64,000 bases of DNA from Acanthamoeba castellanii str. Neff (taxonomy: Eukaryota > Discosea > Longamoebia > Acanthamoebidae), in assembly GCF_000313135.1 (NCBI RefSeq), contig NW_004457643.1, positions 121,924-185,923 of the forward strand, read 5' to 3'. The notes beneath the pieces were generated by a model. That model searched no databases. It saw only the letters and a program-made list of their open reading frames with translations, and had not been told where the DNA came from. The first letter of the stretch is position 1, and each line of letters opens with the position of its first letter. Below are positions 27,647 through 40,651 of the stretch, one piece after another. The position numbers and the translations under genes are program-made.

Positions 27647-29795
27647 TCACTGGGCGCCGGCAGCGGCCGCCGGTCGCGTTGTTGACTTTCGGTTGGGCTC
27701 GATGTGCTGGAGCAGGGCGATGGACTCGATGTGGTTGGTGTTGGGGAACATGTCGGCGGTGCGCATCTTCTCGGTGGCGTAGCCCTGCGTCTGGAGGAAG
27801 GCGAGATCTCTGGCCAGCGTCTCGGGATTGCACGAAACGTAGACGATACGGTCCGGCCGCATACCATGCTCGGCAAACAGACGCTCTAGCACCGCAATGG
27901 CGCCCGATCGCGGAGGATCAATGACCATCTTGTTGAACTGTTTCGTTTTGGAATGAACAAAGAAGGAAGAAGAAGAGGTGAGTGCTGGACACTCCTCGGG
28001 CCTTCAACTCGAAGAGAGAGCACGTACTTGGACCTTGCCCGGTTTGAGCCACCGGAGGCCCTTGGGGTTCAGCAGATCGTCGGAGTGGAAGGTGACGTTG
28101 GTGAGTCCACTGATCAGCGCGTTCGTCCTCGCCTTCTGCACCGTGTACTCTTGCCACTGTAGAAGGCCGCGGTGTCAGAGCAAAGAGAACAAGAACACAC
28201 ACAGCGCATAGGCGGTGAAAGGTGATCGGGTGACGGACCTCGACGCCCATGACCGACTTGGCGTAGCGGGCGACGGGCAGGGTGAAGTTGCCCAGGCCGC
28301 AGAAGAGGTCGAGCACACGGTCCTTCTTGGTGAGCTCGAGGAACTCGATCGCCTGGTCCACCAGCTTCCTGTTGACCTCGCTGTTGACCTGGATGAAGTC
28401 GGTCGGGTTGAAGTGGATCTTCACGCCGTGGTTGGGCAGGGTGTAGAACAGCGGCGAGAAGGGCTCGGCCGAGACCTCCACGGGCGGAGCCGACGGCTGC
28501 AGGTAGTTCGTGTAGCGAGCGAACGGGTTGTGGGGAGCGGACGATGACGACGAGGAGGAGGAGGAGGAAGAAGAATGAGAACGTGAAGGAGGTGATGGTG
28601 CCGACTTGGGCACAACGAAGCCCGTGGGCGAGTAGAAAAGCTTGATAGAGTCGATGCCCTCAGCCTGGGTGTAGAGGTGGAAGCCTTGGGCGCGGGCAAA
28701 CTCGGTGAGCAGTCGCTTGTCCTGGCTGGAGAGTGGACTCAGGTGTCGAAGGAGGAGCGCCTTCTCGGTGTCGCCCATCATAACCTCCACCGTGGGCACC
28801 TTGTCGCGCACGGACATACCTGACATTCCAGTGCGGCAGTAGGAGTCAGCGAGGGAGTGTGTCGTGTGTGTGTGTGTGTGTTAATCAAATGCACGTACGG
28901 TTGATGACGTCAGCCGCGTCTTGGAAGAAGGAGTTGATGGGCTCGGCCAACACTGCGCAGCGATCCACGGGCTGGGAGCCCATGACCCACTTGTGACGGA
29001 ATCCGACGAGGACCTTGCCCCCGACCCGGTCTTCGCGATCCTCGAGATGGCGCACGTTGGGCCGTGCCGAGTGGCGATAGCCGTACTGCTGCGCGTGGAG
29101 CGGCGGCAGCACTTCCGCGGGCTCCACTCCCTCCTGACGCAGCACGTCGAGCGCCAGCTGCGCAGCACAAGCACGCCCGCGTTGCGGAGTTGTCAGTCGG
29201 AGTCTCAGTCACGCACACACACGCACCACCGCACACGCACACGCACCACCGCACACACGGGTGAGCGGGGTAGCGGGGTATTTCGACTTACCTGGTGCTT
29301 GACCTCGAGCTGCTTCTCGTGGGTCATGTGCATCAGGGAGCACCCACCGCACCGGCCGTAGACACCGCACCGAGGCAGCGCCCTGTGCTCGGATGCCTTC
29401 ATGACCTCGACGAGGGTGGCGTTCCTCTTCTTGACGGGCCGCGTGAAGGAGATCTCCTCGCCCGGCAGGGCACCGAAGACCTCGATCTTCACGCCCTCGT
29501 GGTGCACGACGCCCTGCGAGGGATCTAGCTCGTCCAATCGATCCACCACGGCCTTAGCAACGAAGACGATCTCTTTATCCTTCTTGCCTCCTTTCTTAAT
29601 CGGAGCCAATGGAGTGGTGTGTGGGTGCAACGTCGTCACTGGCCCACCATCATCTGAAAATTGGGAGGCATCTCCGGCATTTGCAGAGTAGGCGGCAAAT
29701 CTGTGTCGCGTAGCATTGGCGAGAAGAGCGAGAGGCGAGGAGGATGGCCTCGTCAAGAACTGTTTCGTGCTCGCCAAGTGTCCGAACCGCTTCAT
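27647..29795 (-). CDS. RNA m5U methyltransferase, RlmD/TrmA family, probable mitochondrial
   Basis: SAM-dependent enzyme making 5-methyluridine in rRNA or tRNA. ATG at 29795; the first about 40 residues are rich in Arg, Ser and Ala and lack acidic residues ([17 protein letters not shown]..), a typical mitochondrial presequence. A TRAM-like region follows, then a 4Fe-4S cysteine set [10 protein letters not shown] (about 29370-29335) with a later Cys in VDRCAVL. An unusual polySer tract (about 28590-28540) precedes the SAM site [14 protein letters not shown]. After that come [12 protein letters not shown] and the nucleophile loop [12 protein letters not shown] (about 27835-27800). Stop at 27647. 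The Fe-S cysteines place it nearer bacterial RlmD than typical eukaryotic TRMT2A. The RNA target is not inferable. Confidence 0.85.
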
Positions 29796-30301
29796 CTACT
29801 AACAATCAACTTTTTTCTTTTCAATTTTCCATTTGTTCTTTCGGGCCGACATCTCGTCTTCATCAGAACAGTTGTCTTGTGTTTCGATTCGCGTGGCCCA
29901 CAACTCGGCCATCTCAAATGGGAAAGGACAGCACGTGAGCAAGACTTGAGTTCCCTACCATCCATGGCATTTACATCCACGCCCCTCCTTTTTTGGAAGC
30001 GATGCTCGTTTGGTCGGGGCAACAACGAAAACACACTGGCAACGTGACGGTTCGAGATTGGACTGTGTTGGTCTTCTGGTGTGTAGTGCTGCGGAGTGGA
30101 ACCCACAGCGGGCAACCTCAGGAAAAGAATATCACAGAGCTCTCTTCGACCTCTACCCGCCACTCGCTACCCCCTTCCTCCATCCAGCCCCCCCACAAAT
30201 CCCAATCGTCATCAAGAACACTCTGCATCGACCACAAAGCAATCAGAGCATACAACCTTCGCCTGACAGGTTCACCCCCTCGCTTCATCTACCGAGGGGC
30301 T
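29796..30301. promoter_or_regulatory. Divergent intergenic region (methyltransferase / RasGAP)
   Basis: 506 bp between head-to-head start codons. It includes a T/C-rich stretch at 29805-29860 and AG/CC-rich sequence at 30160-30300. No gene or repeat was seen. Confidence 0.35.
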
Positions 30302-30493
30302 ATGGCTACTCGTAAGGTGCGACATGTGTCCATTCCGCTGGGGGCGGCCGACCTCACCCTGGCCGCCGAAGCCGTCGCAGCCGTTGCAGAGCTCAACCAT
30401 AACAACAACGCCGCAGCTGTTACCCCGCCTGAGAGCCCAGACTCGGTAAGTCTACACTGCCCTGCCTTGAGTGCTTCCCGCGTGGCGTGGCTG

Positions 30494-30544
<51 letters not shown>

Positions 30545-33500
30545 CGTGCGTGGCCACGGCAACGCTGCGCTGCAGGCGACCCTCGCCAAGCGGCGCAAGA
30601 CAGTGAGCGAAGACATTCCCCTCGGGGACCGCAACTCGGCGCGTCTGGGCTTCCTCTCCTACAACACGATGATGCTCAAGCGACGCAAGTCCAAGAAGCG
30701 GATCACAGACTCGGCCGAGTGGCTCTACCCCATTCCCAAGACCGAGGGCCTCGAAGCGGGAGAGAACAACAAAATGCAGACGCGCACCAACTACACCCTC
30801 GAAGCGGTAATCTCACCTCCTCGGTTAGCAGTTTGTTTAGCACGCACGCACATGAACGCACACATCTGACGCTCGGAGTGATTGCTGGTGCAGCTGTTGA
30901 TTGCCAACAACATGGCCGTGCTGTCGGCCATCATCAAAGCCATGAACCCCACCGAGGCCGAAGAGATCTGCGGCGCTCTTCTCGCAGGTACGTACGAGCC
31001 AGCCGGCCGGCCCCACCCAAACTTCTGACCAACGTGACGCTGATTGCATTGCGCCGTGCCTCATCATCAACTAATTGACGCTCTTGTTGAACCAACAGTG
31101 TTTCATTGCAACGGCAAGGGTCACAACCTGATCCTGTGGACGATGGAAAGGGAGCTGAAGGTGGAGAAGGTGCCCGAGAACCTCTTCCGGGGCGTGTCGC
31201 TGGCGGCGTCGCTCATGTCCAAGTACTTCCGCATGAGCGCGTCGGACTACCTGCGCAGCATCCTGCGACCAATCGTGAAGGAGGTCAAGACCAAGGACAT
31301 GCGGATAGAAGTCGATCCGGCCCGGATCAAGGAGGACGCCGGCGAGTCGCTCCGCGAAAACCAGACCAAGCTCATCCATCTCGCCAAGCTCGTCTTCGAC
31401 CTCTTGGTAGCCTCGCTCGATCAGGTGCCACCGCCTCCCTCGCAACTCAGCTCAGCCAGCCCGCGGCAAGCTGACCTGTGTGTCGTCGTTGTCATCATTG
31501 TGTGTGTGTCGTGTGTGTGTCGTGTCGCTGTGCAGTTCCCGAACGCGGTGAAGAATATATTCCATGCGGCGCAGCAGGCGGTGTCGGAGCGGTTCCCGGA
31601 GATGGGGCACCAGTTCGTGGGCGGGTTCTACTTCCTCCGCTTCATCTGCCCGGCGCTGGTGGCCCCGGCGGCCTACGGCCTGGTCAAGTCGGATCTCGCG
31701 CCGGAGAACCAGCGCACGCTGATCCTGATCTCGAAAGTGCTCCAGAACCTGTCCAACCACATCCTCTTCGGCGAGAAGGAGCCCTTCATGATGTTCATGA
31801 ACCCCTTCATCAACAAGAACTCGCGCAAGATGGCCGACTGCCTGCAGACCCTGGTCAAGAAGGCCTCGGAAAGCGCCCCCGCCCAGAACGGTACTGTTGC
31901 CACGCACGCACGCACGCGCACTACCGCACACGCACGCACGCACACGGCTGCGCGCTTACGAAGCCACGGCGATGCGAGCAGGCAAGTTCTTCCAGATGTC
32001 GGCCGGGAATGAGAAGCTCAAGAACGAGGCCCTGATTTCGGTCACGCGGTGCATATGCGACCACGTCGACGACGTGATTGCCGAGCTCGAGCGTGCCGGT
32101 CAGGTACATCTCCAGCCAGCCGGGCAAGCAACTAGTTAGCAAGTTGGTGTTATATGTGGTGCATCGCACAGGCCGCTCACGAAGTGATGTGTGTTGCAGG
32201 GCAAGTTGCATAATGTGCTGCTCGATTCGCTGCGCGCTGTTGCGATGCTGGCCAAGACCACGGGAGTCAACATCAACCACGCCGCGCTGGCTGCACGCAC
32301 GCGCGATTCGTCGTCGCGGTCGCCGTCGCCGCTTCCCTTCAAGGGCGACAACGGCGACGAGTACGACCAGGACGACGACTCTGCCGACTCCGACTCCGAC
32401 CCCATCTCGACGCACCACGCACAGCTCCAGCGCGGAGCCAGCGACCTCGGCCCGAGCCAGGACGCGGCCGTGGGCGAAGAGGAACCGGTTGGGGCCACCC
32501 TCCAGTCCGTGCGGTCGGCCGAGCTGCCGGCGGTCAAGAACAGCGGACGCAACAAAATCAAGCGCGGGCACCGGCTGTCGTCGCCGCTGGCGCTCTCGAC
32601 CAGCGACACGTCGGTCCTGATGCGCCGCAAGTCGCTCGATCGCGAGTACGCCAGCGACGACCTCGCCAACCTCATCAACCACAACCACCACCACAGCAAC
32701 AACCCGCTAGCCCACAGCGGCGAGCGGCAGCCGGGCGAGGCGGTGGCGGACACCACTCGAGCGGGCAAGGTGCGGATCAACCTCAGCCTGGACGCGCTCC
32801 CGCCTCCGCGAAAGGAAACCGAAAAGGAGAAGATCATCCGCAAACTCGAACACAAACTCGAACGAGTTCATCGTCTCAAGTACGCCGTGTGTGTCGTGTG
32901 TGTGTCGTGTGTATCATTTGTGCTGACTGTGCTGTACGGTGACAGTCGAACGCCGAGCCCGCGCGAGTCGGCGGCGGCAGCGCCGCTGAAGGAGAGCACC
33001 AATCCGCTCTACAACCCGGTGCAGAGGCCCAAGTCCAAGGAGCCCCTGTCCTCGCCCCGCAAGGACCAGGCCTCCGACGCCAACAGCGAGAAGGAGGCCG
33101 GCTCGCGCTTCGTCCGGCTCAAGTCCCTCATCGGCAACAACAGCGACGACGACCTCGGACCCAAGCAGGAGGTGCGCACCACGCAGAACATTCTGCTTAA
33201 CTACATCAAGGACCGCGAGAAGGCGCCGGCCACCACCGCAGCAGCGGCCACCAGCCCCACCAGCAACCACCACAACAACACACGCGCGGCGGCGGCGGAG
33301 GAGACGATGACGTTCACGGTGGTCGGGCGCAGCGAGGGCCCACCGGTGGTGGTGCCGGGTGCGGCTTCGCGCGGCGGCGTGGAGCTGATCGAGTCGGAGA
33401 AGCGGCGCAGCCTGTCGGCGAGCGACATCAAGGGCCTGCACGCCGACAGCGTCAACCAGTTGGCCTCGCTTCAGCTGGCCGCCGCCACGTCGAAGGGGTC

Positions 33501-34410
33501 TACGAAGAAGGACAAGAAGCGCGGCGGCGGCGGCGGAGGCGCTGCGGAGGGCCTGGTGGGCTACCTGAGCGAGACGCCGCTGGTGATGCGTGACGTGATC
33601 ATCGCCGAGCAGAAGAGGCGGATCGACGCCGAGCGCGAGCTGGTGCGGGTCAAGACCGAGCTCGAGGCCGAGCGGCGCGCGCGGATGGAGGCCGAGCTCA
33701 AGCTCGACATCGAGACCAAGCGGGCCGTGCAGGCGGAGAAGGAGCAGCTCAGGGAGCTCGAGGCCGAGCGCCTCAAGCGGATCGAGGCCGAGATGCGGCT
33801 CGAGATCGAGCGGGCGCGGTGGACCAAGAGCGGCGACGACGACGGGCGCGAGCTGGAGACCGAGCGGCGGCGGCGCATCGAGGCCGAGCTGGTCCTGCAG
33901 ATCGAGCACGAGAAGTGGCAGGAGGACTATCGCCTCCTCGAGACCGAGCGACGCAAGCGCATCGAGGCCGAGATGCGGCTCGACATTATCGAGCGCACCT
34001 GCGGCTGGGACCGCAACGCAAGCACCACCACCACCGGCGGCGGCGGTGGCTCGAGGGGTGAGCGCGAGCCGGCGCCGGGCTCGCCCGATAGCGCCGAGTG
34101 GAGGCGGAGGCCGCGCAGCCGAGGCGGGAGCGCAATCGGCTCGGGTGGTGGCGACGATGTCGAAGGGAGCAGCGGCAGCCCGGACGCGCTGCGGCGGCAC
34201 CGAGGGCGAGAGAGGGACGAGGAGGGGGACAGGGACAGGGAGCGCGGGCGAGAGTCGCGTAGCCGAGAGCGGAGCAGAGAAAGAGAAAGAGATCCGCGCG
34301 ACAGCAGCCGAGAGCGGAGCAGGGAACGCGACAGCAGCCGGGAGCGCAGCAGAGAGCGAAGCAGGGAACGCGAAAGAGGACCCTCGCGGGACGGTAGAGA
34401 TCGCGACTGA
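30302..34410 (+). CDS. RasGAP with coiled coil and RE/RS-rich tail
   Basis: GTPase-activating protein that turns off Ras. ATG at 30302 (MATRKVRHVSIPLGAADLTL). The RasGAP domain spans about 30890-32100: LFRGVSLAASLMSKYF supplies the arginine finger (about 31180-31228), and FLRFICPALVAPAAYGL (about 31632-31682) is the family signature. A long Ser/Asp-rich linker follows (32280-33550). Then comes a coiled coil of about 140 residues with repeated ELEAERRxRIEAE(L/M)xLxIE units (33600-34010), and a final stretch of about 60 residues of RERSRERE and SSRERS repeats to TGA 34410. The product is about 1,080 residues. IQGAP is excluded, since no IQ or calponin domain is seen. The tail resembles splicing-factor RS domains, which is odd for a GAP. 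Confidence 0.88.
30497..30545. repeat. (GT)n microsatellite in RasGAP intron 1
   Basis: About 22 GT units in the first intron, sense-strand TG orientation. Confidence 0.95.
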
Positions 34411-34482
34411 GAACGAGGCGAACGCTTCTTGCTACACGTCCAACGTTGTCTTCTTGTCTCATGTAAAAACAATAACACCAAT

Positions 34483-36991
34483 TTATTTGGCTGCGCTGCC
34501 GGCCGAGTAGTACTTGCTCTTGGGGATGTACAACGCCTTCATCTTCTCTATGCCCGCAGCATACGACGCGTTCTAGTCGGTGCGCGACGTCAGAAAAACG
34601 TAGACAACACGAGACACGGCACCCACGACACACGCAACACACACAGCACCGGTGGGTGGGAGGCGGGGTTAAAAAAATGGAACCTTGAGGGCGGCCTGGT
34701 AGATGGGGGCGCAGGCGGGGGAGGTGGTGATGGCGTGGTAGAAGAGGGCCATCTGCTGGAACTTGGCCTGGGCCTCGGTTCGGTCGGCCATGGCGAAGTG
34801 GGTGTAGGTGATGTTGACGTGGAGGAACGTCGCCTTCTGTTGGTAGAAGCTGACCAGCTCCTTGACGTCCCGCTCCAGCTGGCCCGACCCGCCGTCCTTA
34901 CGTATCGGCGGCCGGCCCTGCTCCCGTCTCCGTCGCTCGCTCGCCTCCAGCAGGAAGACCTTGGCGAGATAGTGAAAGCTGTTGGCGATGACCATGTCCG
35001 GCATGGACGACATGACGAGCACGAACTCCAACACCTGCACGTAATCATTAAGTGACCATCGCGCGCGCGCGCACACACACGCACACACACACGCACACAC
35101 ACGCACACGCATGCGCACACGCATGCGCACACGCACGCGCACGCGCACACAACGCCAGGGGAGGCGTACGGGTCCGGAGTTGCCGGCGTCGACCCACTGG
35201 CCGTCGACCTGTTTGAGGAGCTTGGTGGTGAGGAGCCGCGGAAGGGTGCCCGGCTGGTACTTGACGACCGTGTAGAAGAGCTTCCAGGCCGCTTTGCAGA
35301 TGTCCCAATCTCCGCCACCCTGACAGCACCGCACCAGGCTGCTCGTCACACGCAACACGCGACACGACACGACACGCGTCACACGACACACAACGACAGC
35401 CGTCAAAGGGGGGGGGAAGAATTGCATGGTTTGGTTGGGAGACCGTACGGGGACCAGAAGAATCGGGCCGATTTGATGAGGCGCCACACGCTCGACTTGT
35501 CCGTGTGGTGCACGACCACGACATACCGCAGACACCGAAGCACGTCTGCGTGGCGCAAAGGCGGCTTAGTGGGAATGACAGAAGTGAAAAATGAGAGAAC
35601 TGAGAGAAGCAGCTTCGAACTAGCTCTCGACTTTCGAATCGAACTCGGAAGGAAAGGTGCAACGGGTGTCGTGGCGAGCGCGATCATTTGATGCAGATCT
35701 GTTTGAGAGAGAGAGAGAGAGAGAGGGAGTGACCGCCCGCACCAACGTTAGTCTCCGGATAAAAATGTTGTGAGAGAACATGAGAAGAAATGCCTGCCCA
35801 CCGTTGATACGCAACACGAGTAGTCGCTCTTCGTCTGCCGAGGGCACATCCTACGTGTGCCGTGTGCCGTGTGTGTCGTGCGTGTGTATGTGTGTGGTGT
35901 GAGGAACGTGTCAGATAATCTCAACGTGAGAGCGTAAAGGATGCGCGGAGAGTAAGATATTGTGTTCTGACCTCTTCGCACACGATGTCGCCCCGCTCGA
36001 GCAGAGTCTTGGCCAGATCGGCCAGCAGTCCCGTTAGCAGCTCCAAAATCTGTCAGCCCAGTGATCACCAATTGAGGGAAACTCGTTCACACACCGAACG
36101 CACACGCCTCGTCGCACACGTAAACGCGCACCGCGCACGCGCAAGCAGGCACAACCGCGTACAATCGCATGACGAACCTGGGAATTGGGCACGGATTTGA
36201 TCGTGGCCCAGAGCTCACGAAAGAGGCGGCCAGTAAGCATGAGCTTGCCCGTCCGGGCCTGCATTGCCCGCGTGCACAGCTCCGCGACCATCTGCGACAG
36301 CAACGCGGGCGGGCGGTCGCTCTTCGCCGCATACGACCCGTAGTTCTCCGTCAACTCAGACAGGTCCTACCCAAGACCCAACACGCCACATTAAACCCGA
36401 TGGCCTACCAACACTGGTGCTAACTAATTCCACTGGAATTCAAGTTATGTTGGTAAGTACCATGATTATGTGGTGCTTGGTGACCGAGTCCGAGTAGTAG
36501 GCGTGCAACGCGCCACTCCAGAACTCGCTGTTCATCATCACCTCGAAAATACGGCGCACGGCGTACTGCAGGTGTAGTCCAGATCAGCGCGGGTCAGCCT
36601 GGTTGGTGAATCCAGGCATGGTCTAGGGTGGTGGAGATCGAGGTGGAGGTGGTGGACGGACCTGGACGTGGCGCCACCTGCCCACGCCGTCGGTCCCCAT
36701 GCACCGCAGGTTGGGGATGAGCCGCGCTTGCGGGGCGGCCAACGCAGCCCGCACGGCCTCCGAGTCGTGGCGCAGGAGCTGGACCCACACGAAGAGCCAC
36801 ACCGCGCTGATCCGCGAAGACTGGGATCGGACCCCTACGTAGCCATCGAAATCGTCTTAACTGACCACCTCCCATGAGTGATGGAGAGGAGGAACCCACA
36901 CACCATTGAACATGTCGGTATGGATGAATGCGTAGTCTCGCCAGGCCAGCCCCTGCTCCAGGAACTCTGTCGTGGTCTGGCGTTTGGGCGT

Positions 36992-37025
<34 letters not shown>

Positions 37026-40000
37026 CATAGATGTGTGTCGAATAAGACCTCTCCGTATTAAAGAATACCTTGACGGCGCGGGCGAGCTCATAGGTGATGG
37101 AAAAGTAGAGGAGGTTCTGTTTCTTGGCCGTGGCGTAGGCCGCCTTGAGGTAGTAGTGCCGGAACAGGGCGGTCAGCAGCGGCTCGACGTCGGCCCGCTT
37201 GCGGCTCGCCGTATGCTGCGCCGCCGCCGCCGTGCAGAGTGCAGGGTTCAACCATCAGGGGTGCGTCTCAGTCGGTGAGGGAAAGAGGAGAGAGCGGTCC
37301 AGACGTACCACAAACACCGACTCCATGGTCGAGGCGCGATAGGGCCACAGATCCACGGGTATCTCATCGAATAGCGTCATCGCGTGCGCAAAATAGTAGA
37401 GCCCGGTCGCGTCTGCTCACCACCACCACAATCACAACCCAACACAAACACAAGACTCACGGTGATCAGCTCCACGGACCAAGGCCTGTTGTCGGCAATA
37501 GGCGGCCATAGCGCACCTGGGCTAGACACGAGGCCCTCGAGCACTTGCTTGGCGATGCGGGATTGCATCACCTGCCCCACGAAGTAGGCCAGCTAAGGAG
37601 GGAAACAGTGGGACCAATCAGTACTGAAAGCGAAAAGCTAGAGGCAGGCAGGCCAACGCCGAACCTTGGCGTGGGTCAGCTCTGAGGCGCTGTCGTCGAA
37701 CAGCGACAGCACGTCCCTGCTGAACGTGTCGGGGCTGACGCATTGCAGGAGCAGCTGCTCGTAGGTCAGCTTCTCGTCGCCGTACTCCATTTCGCCCTGA
37801 TTTGGTGCGCGCGCGTGTTGGGTGGAGCGCAGTCAAATGAGGTTCGCAACAATCAGAAATAAAGAAATGAATGAATCAATAAAGGCCCAACGTACGTCGT
37901 CGATCGACGTGTGTTGGGATAGGAGCTTGGTGAATTTGTCCAGGTAGATGTGCGTGCTGAGCATCTGGCGGATGAACTGCGCCGGTGGCATGGCCGATGA
38001 GCTCCGCCGCTCAGCCAGGCGGGCCAGCTCAGCGACGTGCCGGTCGTGGACCTATTCACCGCCACACACACGCACACACACAGGCCATGATCAGCGTGCG
38101 AGGTGAAGGTGTGGTTAAATGTAAAGCCGATTGCATGCCTACCGCGTCCTTGACCTGTGGCCAAAACCAGGACTGCAAGCGGTCGTGCCTGCCCACGGTC
38201 TGGAGGGCTCGCAACTGTCTCGCCCACTGCTGCTTGTACTCATTGTCGACGCTCAATCGCTTGACGTTGATCGGACCTTCAGCGGAAGCGAAAATTAGTA
38301 CTTTCGCCTCCAATCTCTTTCCAATTGCCTCCGCTCAAGGCCTTAGAGGCGAGACGTACCAATGTCATCAACGGGAAGGTAGAACAGCACCGGCTTTCGG
38401 CCCACCAGTGCGGGAGAATCGGTTGACGAGGCTGCCTCTTCGCTTGAGAGGTCCGTGCGTCGCACAGCGATGAGCCTGCTCACTCGTACTAATAAGAAGA
38501 GTCAGAGAAGTGGCCGCAGCCTGCCGTAGACGTACATGCACCACACACACACACACACACACACACACGACCCGTCCGCGAACCTCGGTCTCGGTTTAGG
38601 AAGAGAGATGAGCGGGATGCAGAGAGGCCGCCGGCGAGCTTGTCGGGGTCTGGAAAGACGCCGTGTAGTTTTGGAAGCATGGGCGAGTTGAAATGGCCAC
38701 ACTTGACGCAGTTCGCCTTCCTGGAGAGCACAAAATGTAATATTGTACGGTCCGTCAGCACTTCAGTATTGTGTGTGTGGTGTGTGTGTGTGGTGTGTGT
38801 GGTGTGTGTGGTGTGTGTGTGTGTGTGGTGTCCGTGGTCGTGTCTAACCTTTTCTGAACGATGACCTTGATGCGGCGAGTGATCTCGCGTTGCACGTTCA
38901 CCGGCAGTTGAATCCACTTGTCGCGGGCGACAAACTTATCCGTCTTTCTCTCCCATCCCGTCTTTGTAGCTGGAGGCGGGCGAGGGTTGTAGACGAAGGT
39001 GCTGTAGAGCAGTTCCTGGAATCGGCAATGTTGTGATGAAATAGAAAAGTAAGTGTGCGTGTACCCCTCGAATTCTTGTGTTGTGTCGCCATTGGGCGTA
39101 CCTTGGTGGCATCTTCAGCGTTAAAGATGGGTTTCTTGACCTGCTCGTGGTACTCATCATCGACCTCTGCAGCGTACGATCGGCGGCGAATGGCCATGGC
39201 CAGGCTCACAGAATCCTTTACCGGTTTCTGCGTACAGGGGCGAAGAGTGTCAACAACTTGAGCGCGTGAGAGCTCGCAGAGAGCGTCCGGTCATTGGAGC
39301 CAAACGGACCTGAACTGAGGCGGCTGGCTTGATCATCTCGATCAGCTGGACAGGGTGTGGCGGGATGATATCCAGCAGGCTGGTCACCACCAGCGCCCAG
39401 CGCTTGAGGGCGTGTTCATACTCTACTCGCGTGCACATACCAACACACACATCAGTCTGCATACCACATAACACCAACGCAACTTATTGAGACAGCAGTC
39501 ACCACCTTCGAACGATCCGTAGAGGTCGGGAATCGGCTGGCGGGGAAAGAGCTGATGGTCCCAGGTGTCCTCTTGCCGGACCGGGTCTTCCGCAGCCAGC
39601 TCCATCTGTGCAACGTTAGCACGACGTCAAATGACCGTCAGTGCCATCGTCATCAGCTTAGCCAGAACGGAGTGCGCAGGGCCGCAGGCGGCAGGTGCAG
39701 CACCGTGTCCTCGGGTCGCTCCCTTGGGAGGGTCGGGGATGTCGGACGGCTTTGTGACGGCGGCAGTGAGTCGTGCCCAATGGGCTCTGGCGCGCATACG
39801 TCATCGGGGAAGATGCACCCGCCATGGGTGCCGTCGTTGTCGTCGTCGGCGTCGCTGCGGTTGTCCTCCTCCTCGGCCTCGTCGGCGCTCAGCTTGGGCA
39901 CGCGCGGGCGCGGGTAGGCCCGGCCCATCAGCTGCGGCAGCTGCAGATTAGCGAGGGACTCCTCGGTGCGCTGCCGCCAGGCCAGCACCGCGGCCTGGTA

Positions 40001-40498
40001 CTCGGAGAAGGTGGCGTAGTCGAGGTGCGACGGGAAGGCGCCCGGCTGCTCCAGCCGGCTGGACATGAGCCGCTTCGAGTCCTGCTCGGTGAAGGGCCGG
40101 TAGAAGGCGTCGTAGAGCCGGCCCTGTCCGTCCACATAGACAGGCTTGTTGTCCGTCGGTCGCTTGGTGTCGCTGACGACATTGATCGGCGGCAGCTTGG
40201 GTCCAAGGTATTTTTTCGCTGTGACCCTACCCGCCTCGGCTATGGGTAGAATAATCAATAAATAAGAGGTTAAAAACAATAATAATTACAATAAAATAAA
40301 AACAAGAAGATCAACAAAAAACAAGTAAAGGGGTGTTATGAGGAAAGCTGAGGTGATACCTTTCCTCAGAACTTCATAGACACGGGGCTCTGTTGGCTGA
40401 TCTAAGTTGGCCTGCACCAGATCGAGAGGTGGCAGACCCCTCACCGCCGTCCGCTTCGCCTTCGTCGGAAGGTTGAGCGTGAACTTGGGCGTCTCCAT
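34483..40498 (-). CDS. Large unidentified protein (about 1,200 residues)
   Basis: A gene of over 20 exons. ATG at 40498-40496 (METPKFTLNLPTKAKRTAVR); the last exon NASYAAGIEKMKALYIPKSK ends at TAA 34485-34483. The N-terminal third has VYVDGQGRLYDAFYRPFTEQ and Pro-rich or acidic linkers. A lone CVKCGHFNSP motif lies near 38715-38685. The rest (38370-34480) is mostly helical (for example RRSSSAMPPAQFIRQMLSTH, ILELLTGLLADLAKTLLERG, VLEFVLVMSSMPDMVIANSF), suggesting an alpha-solenoid or scaffold. No enzyme motif and no membrane helix were seen, and I recognise no family. It is tail-to-tail with RasGAP (72 bp between stops) and 153 bp downstream of the TatD gene on the same strand. Confidence 0.7.
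35055..35155. repeat. (CA/CGCA)n intron repeat
   Basis: Alternating purine-pyrimidine tract of CACACG and GCACACGCAT units filling an intron of the large unknown gene. It is a potential Z-DNA-forming stretch. Confidence 0.85.
36999..37025. repeat. (GT)n microsatellite
   Basis: About 13 GT units in an intron of the large minus-strand gene. Confidence 0.9.
38541..38569. repeat. (CA)n microsatellite
   Basis: About 14 CA units in an intron of the large minus-strand gene. A GT-rich intron tract follows at 38768-38828. Confidence 0.9.
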
Positions 40499-40651
40499 CT
40501 TCTTGTGTTGGCGCCCCCCAAAGGGCCAGAGGTATCGAATAAACTCGCAGCTCGTCCTGCCTGTGAAGAGTGGAAAAAGAGCGTTGCACCTCAACCCTCC
40601 GTGTGGTGTCGACAACAATTGGGCCGTGGGGTGAAGCTGGCGAAGCTTCAT

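Noticed and set aside
32914..34200. A 428-codon open frame antisense to the RasGAP coiled coil
   Set aside because: It mirrors the GC-rich, Glu/Arg-repeat coding sequence of the plus strand and has Leu/Pro/Arg low-complexity composition. The plus strand has a clear domain and phase-consistent exons.
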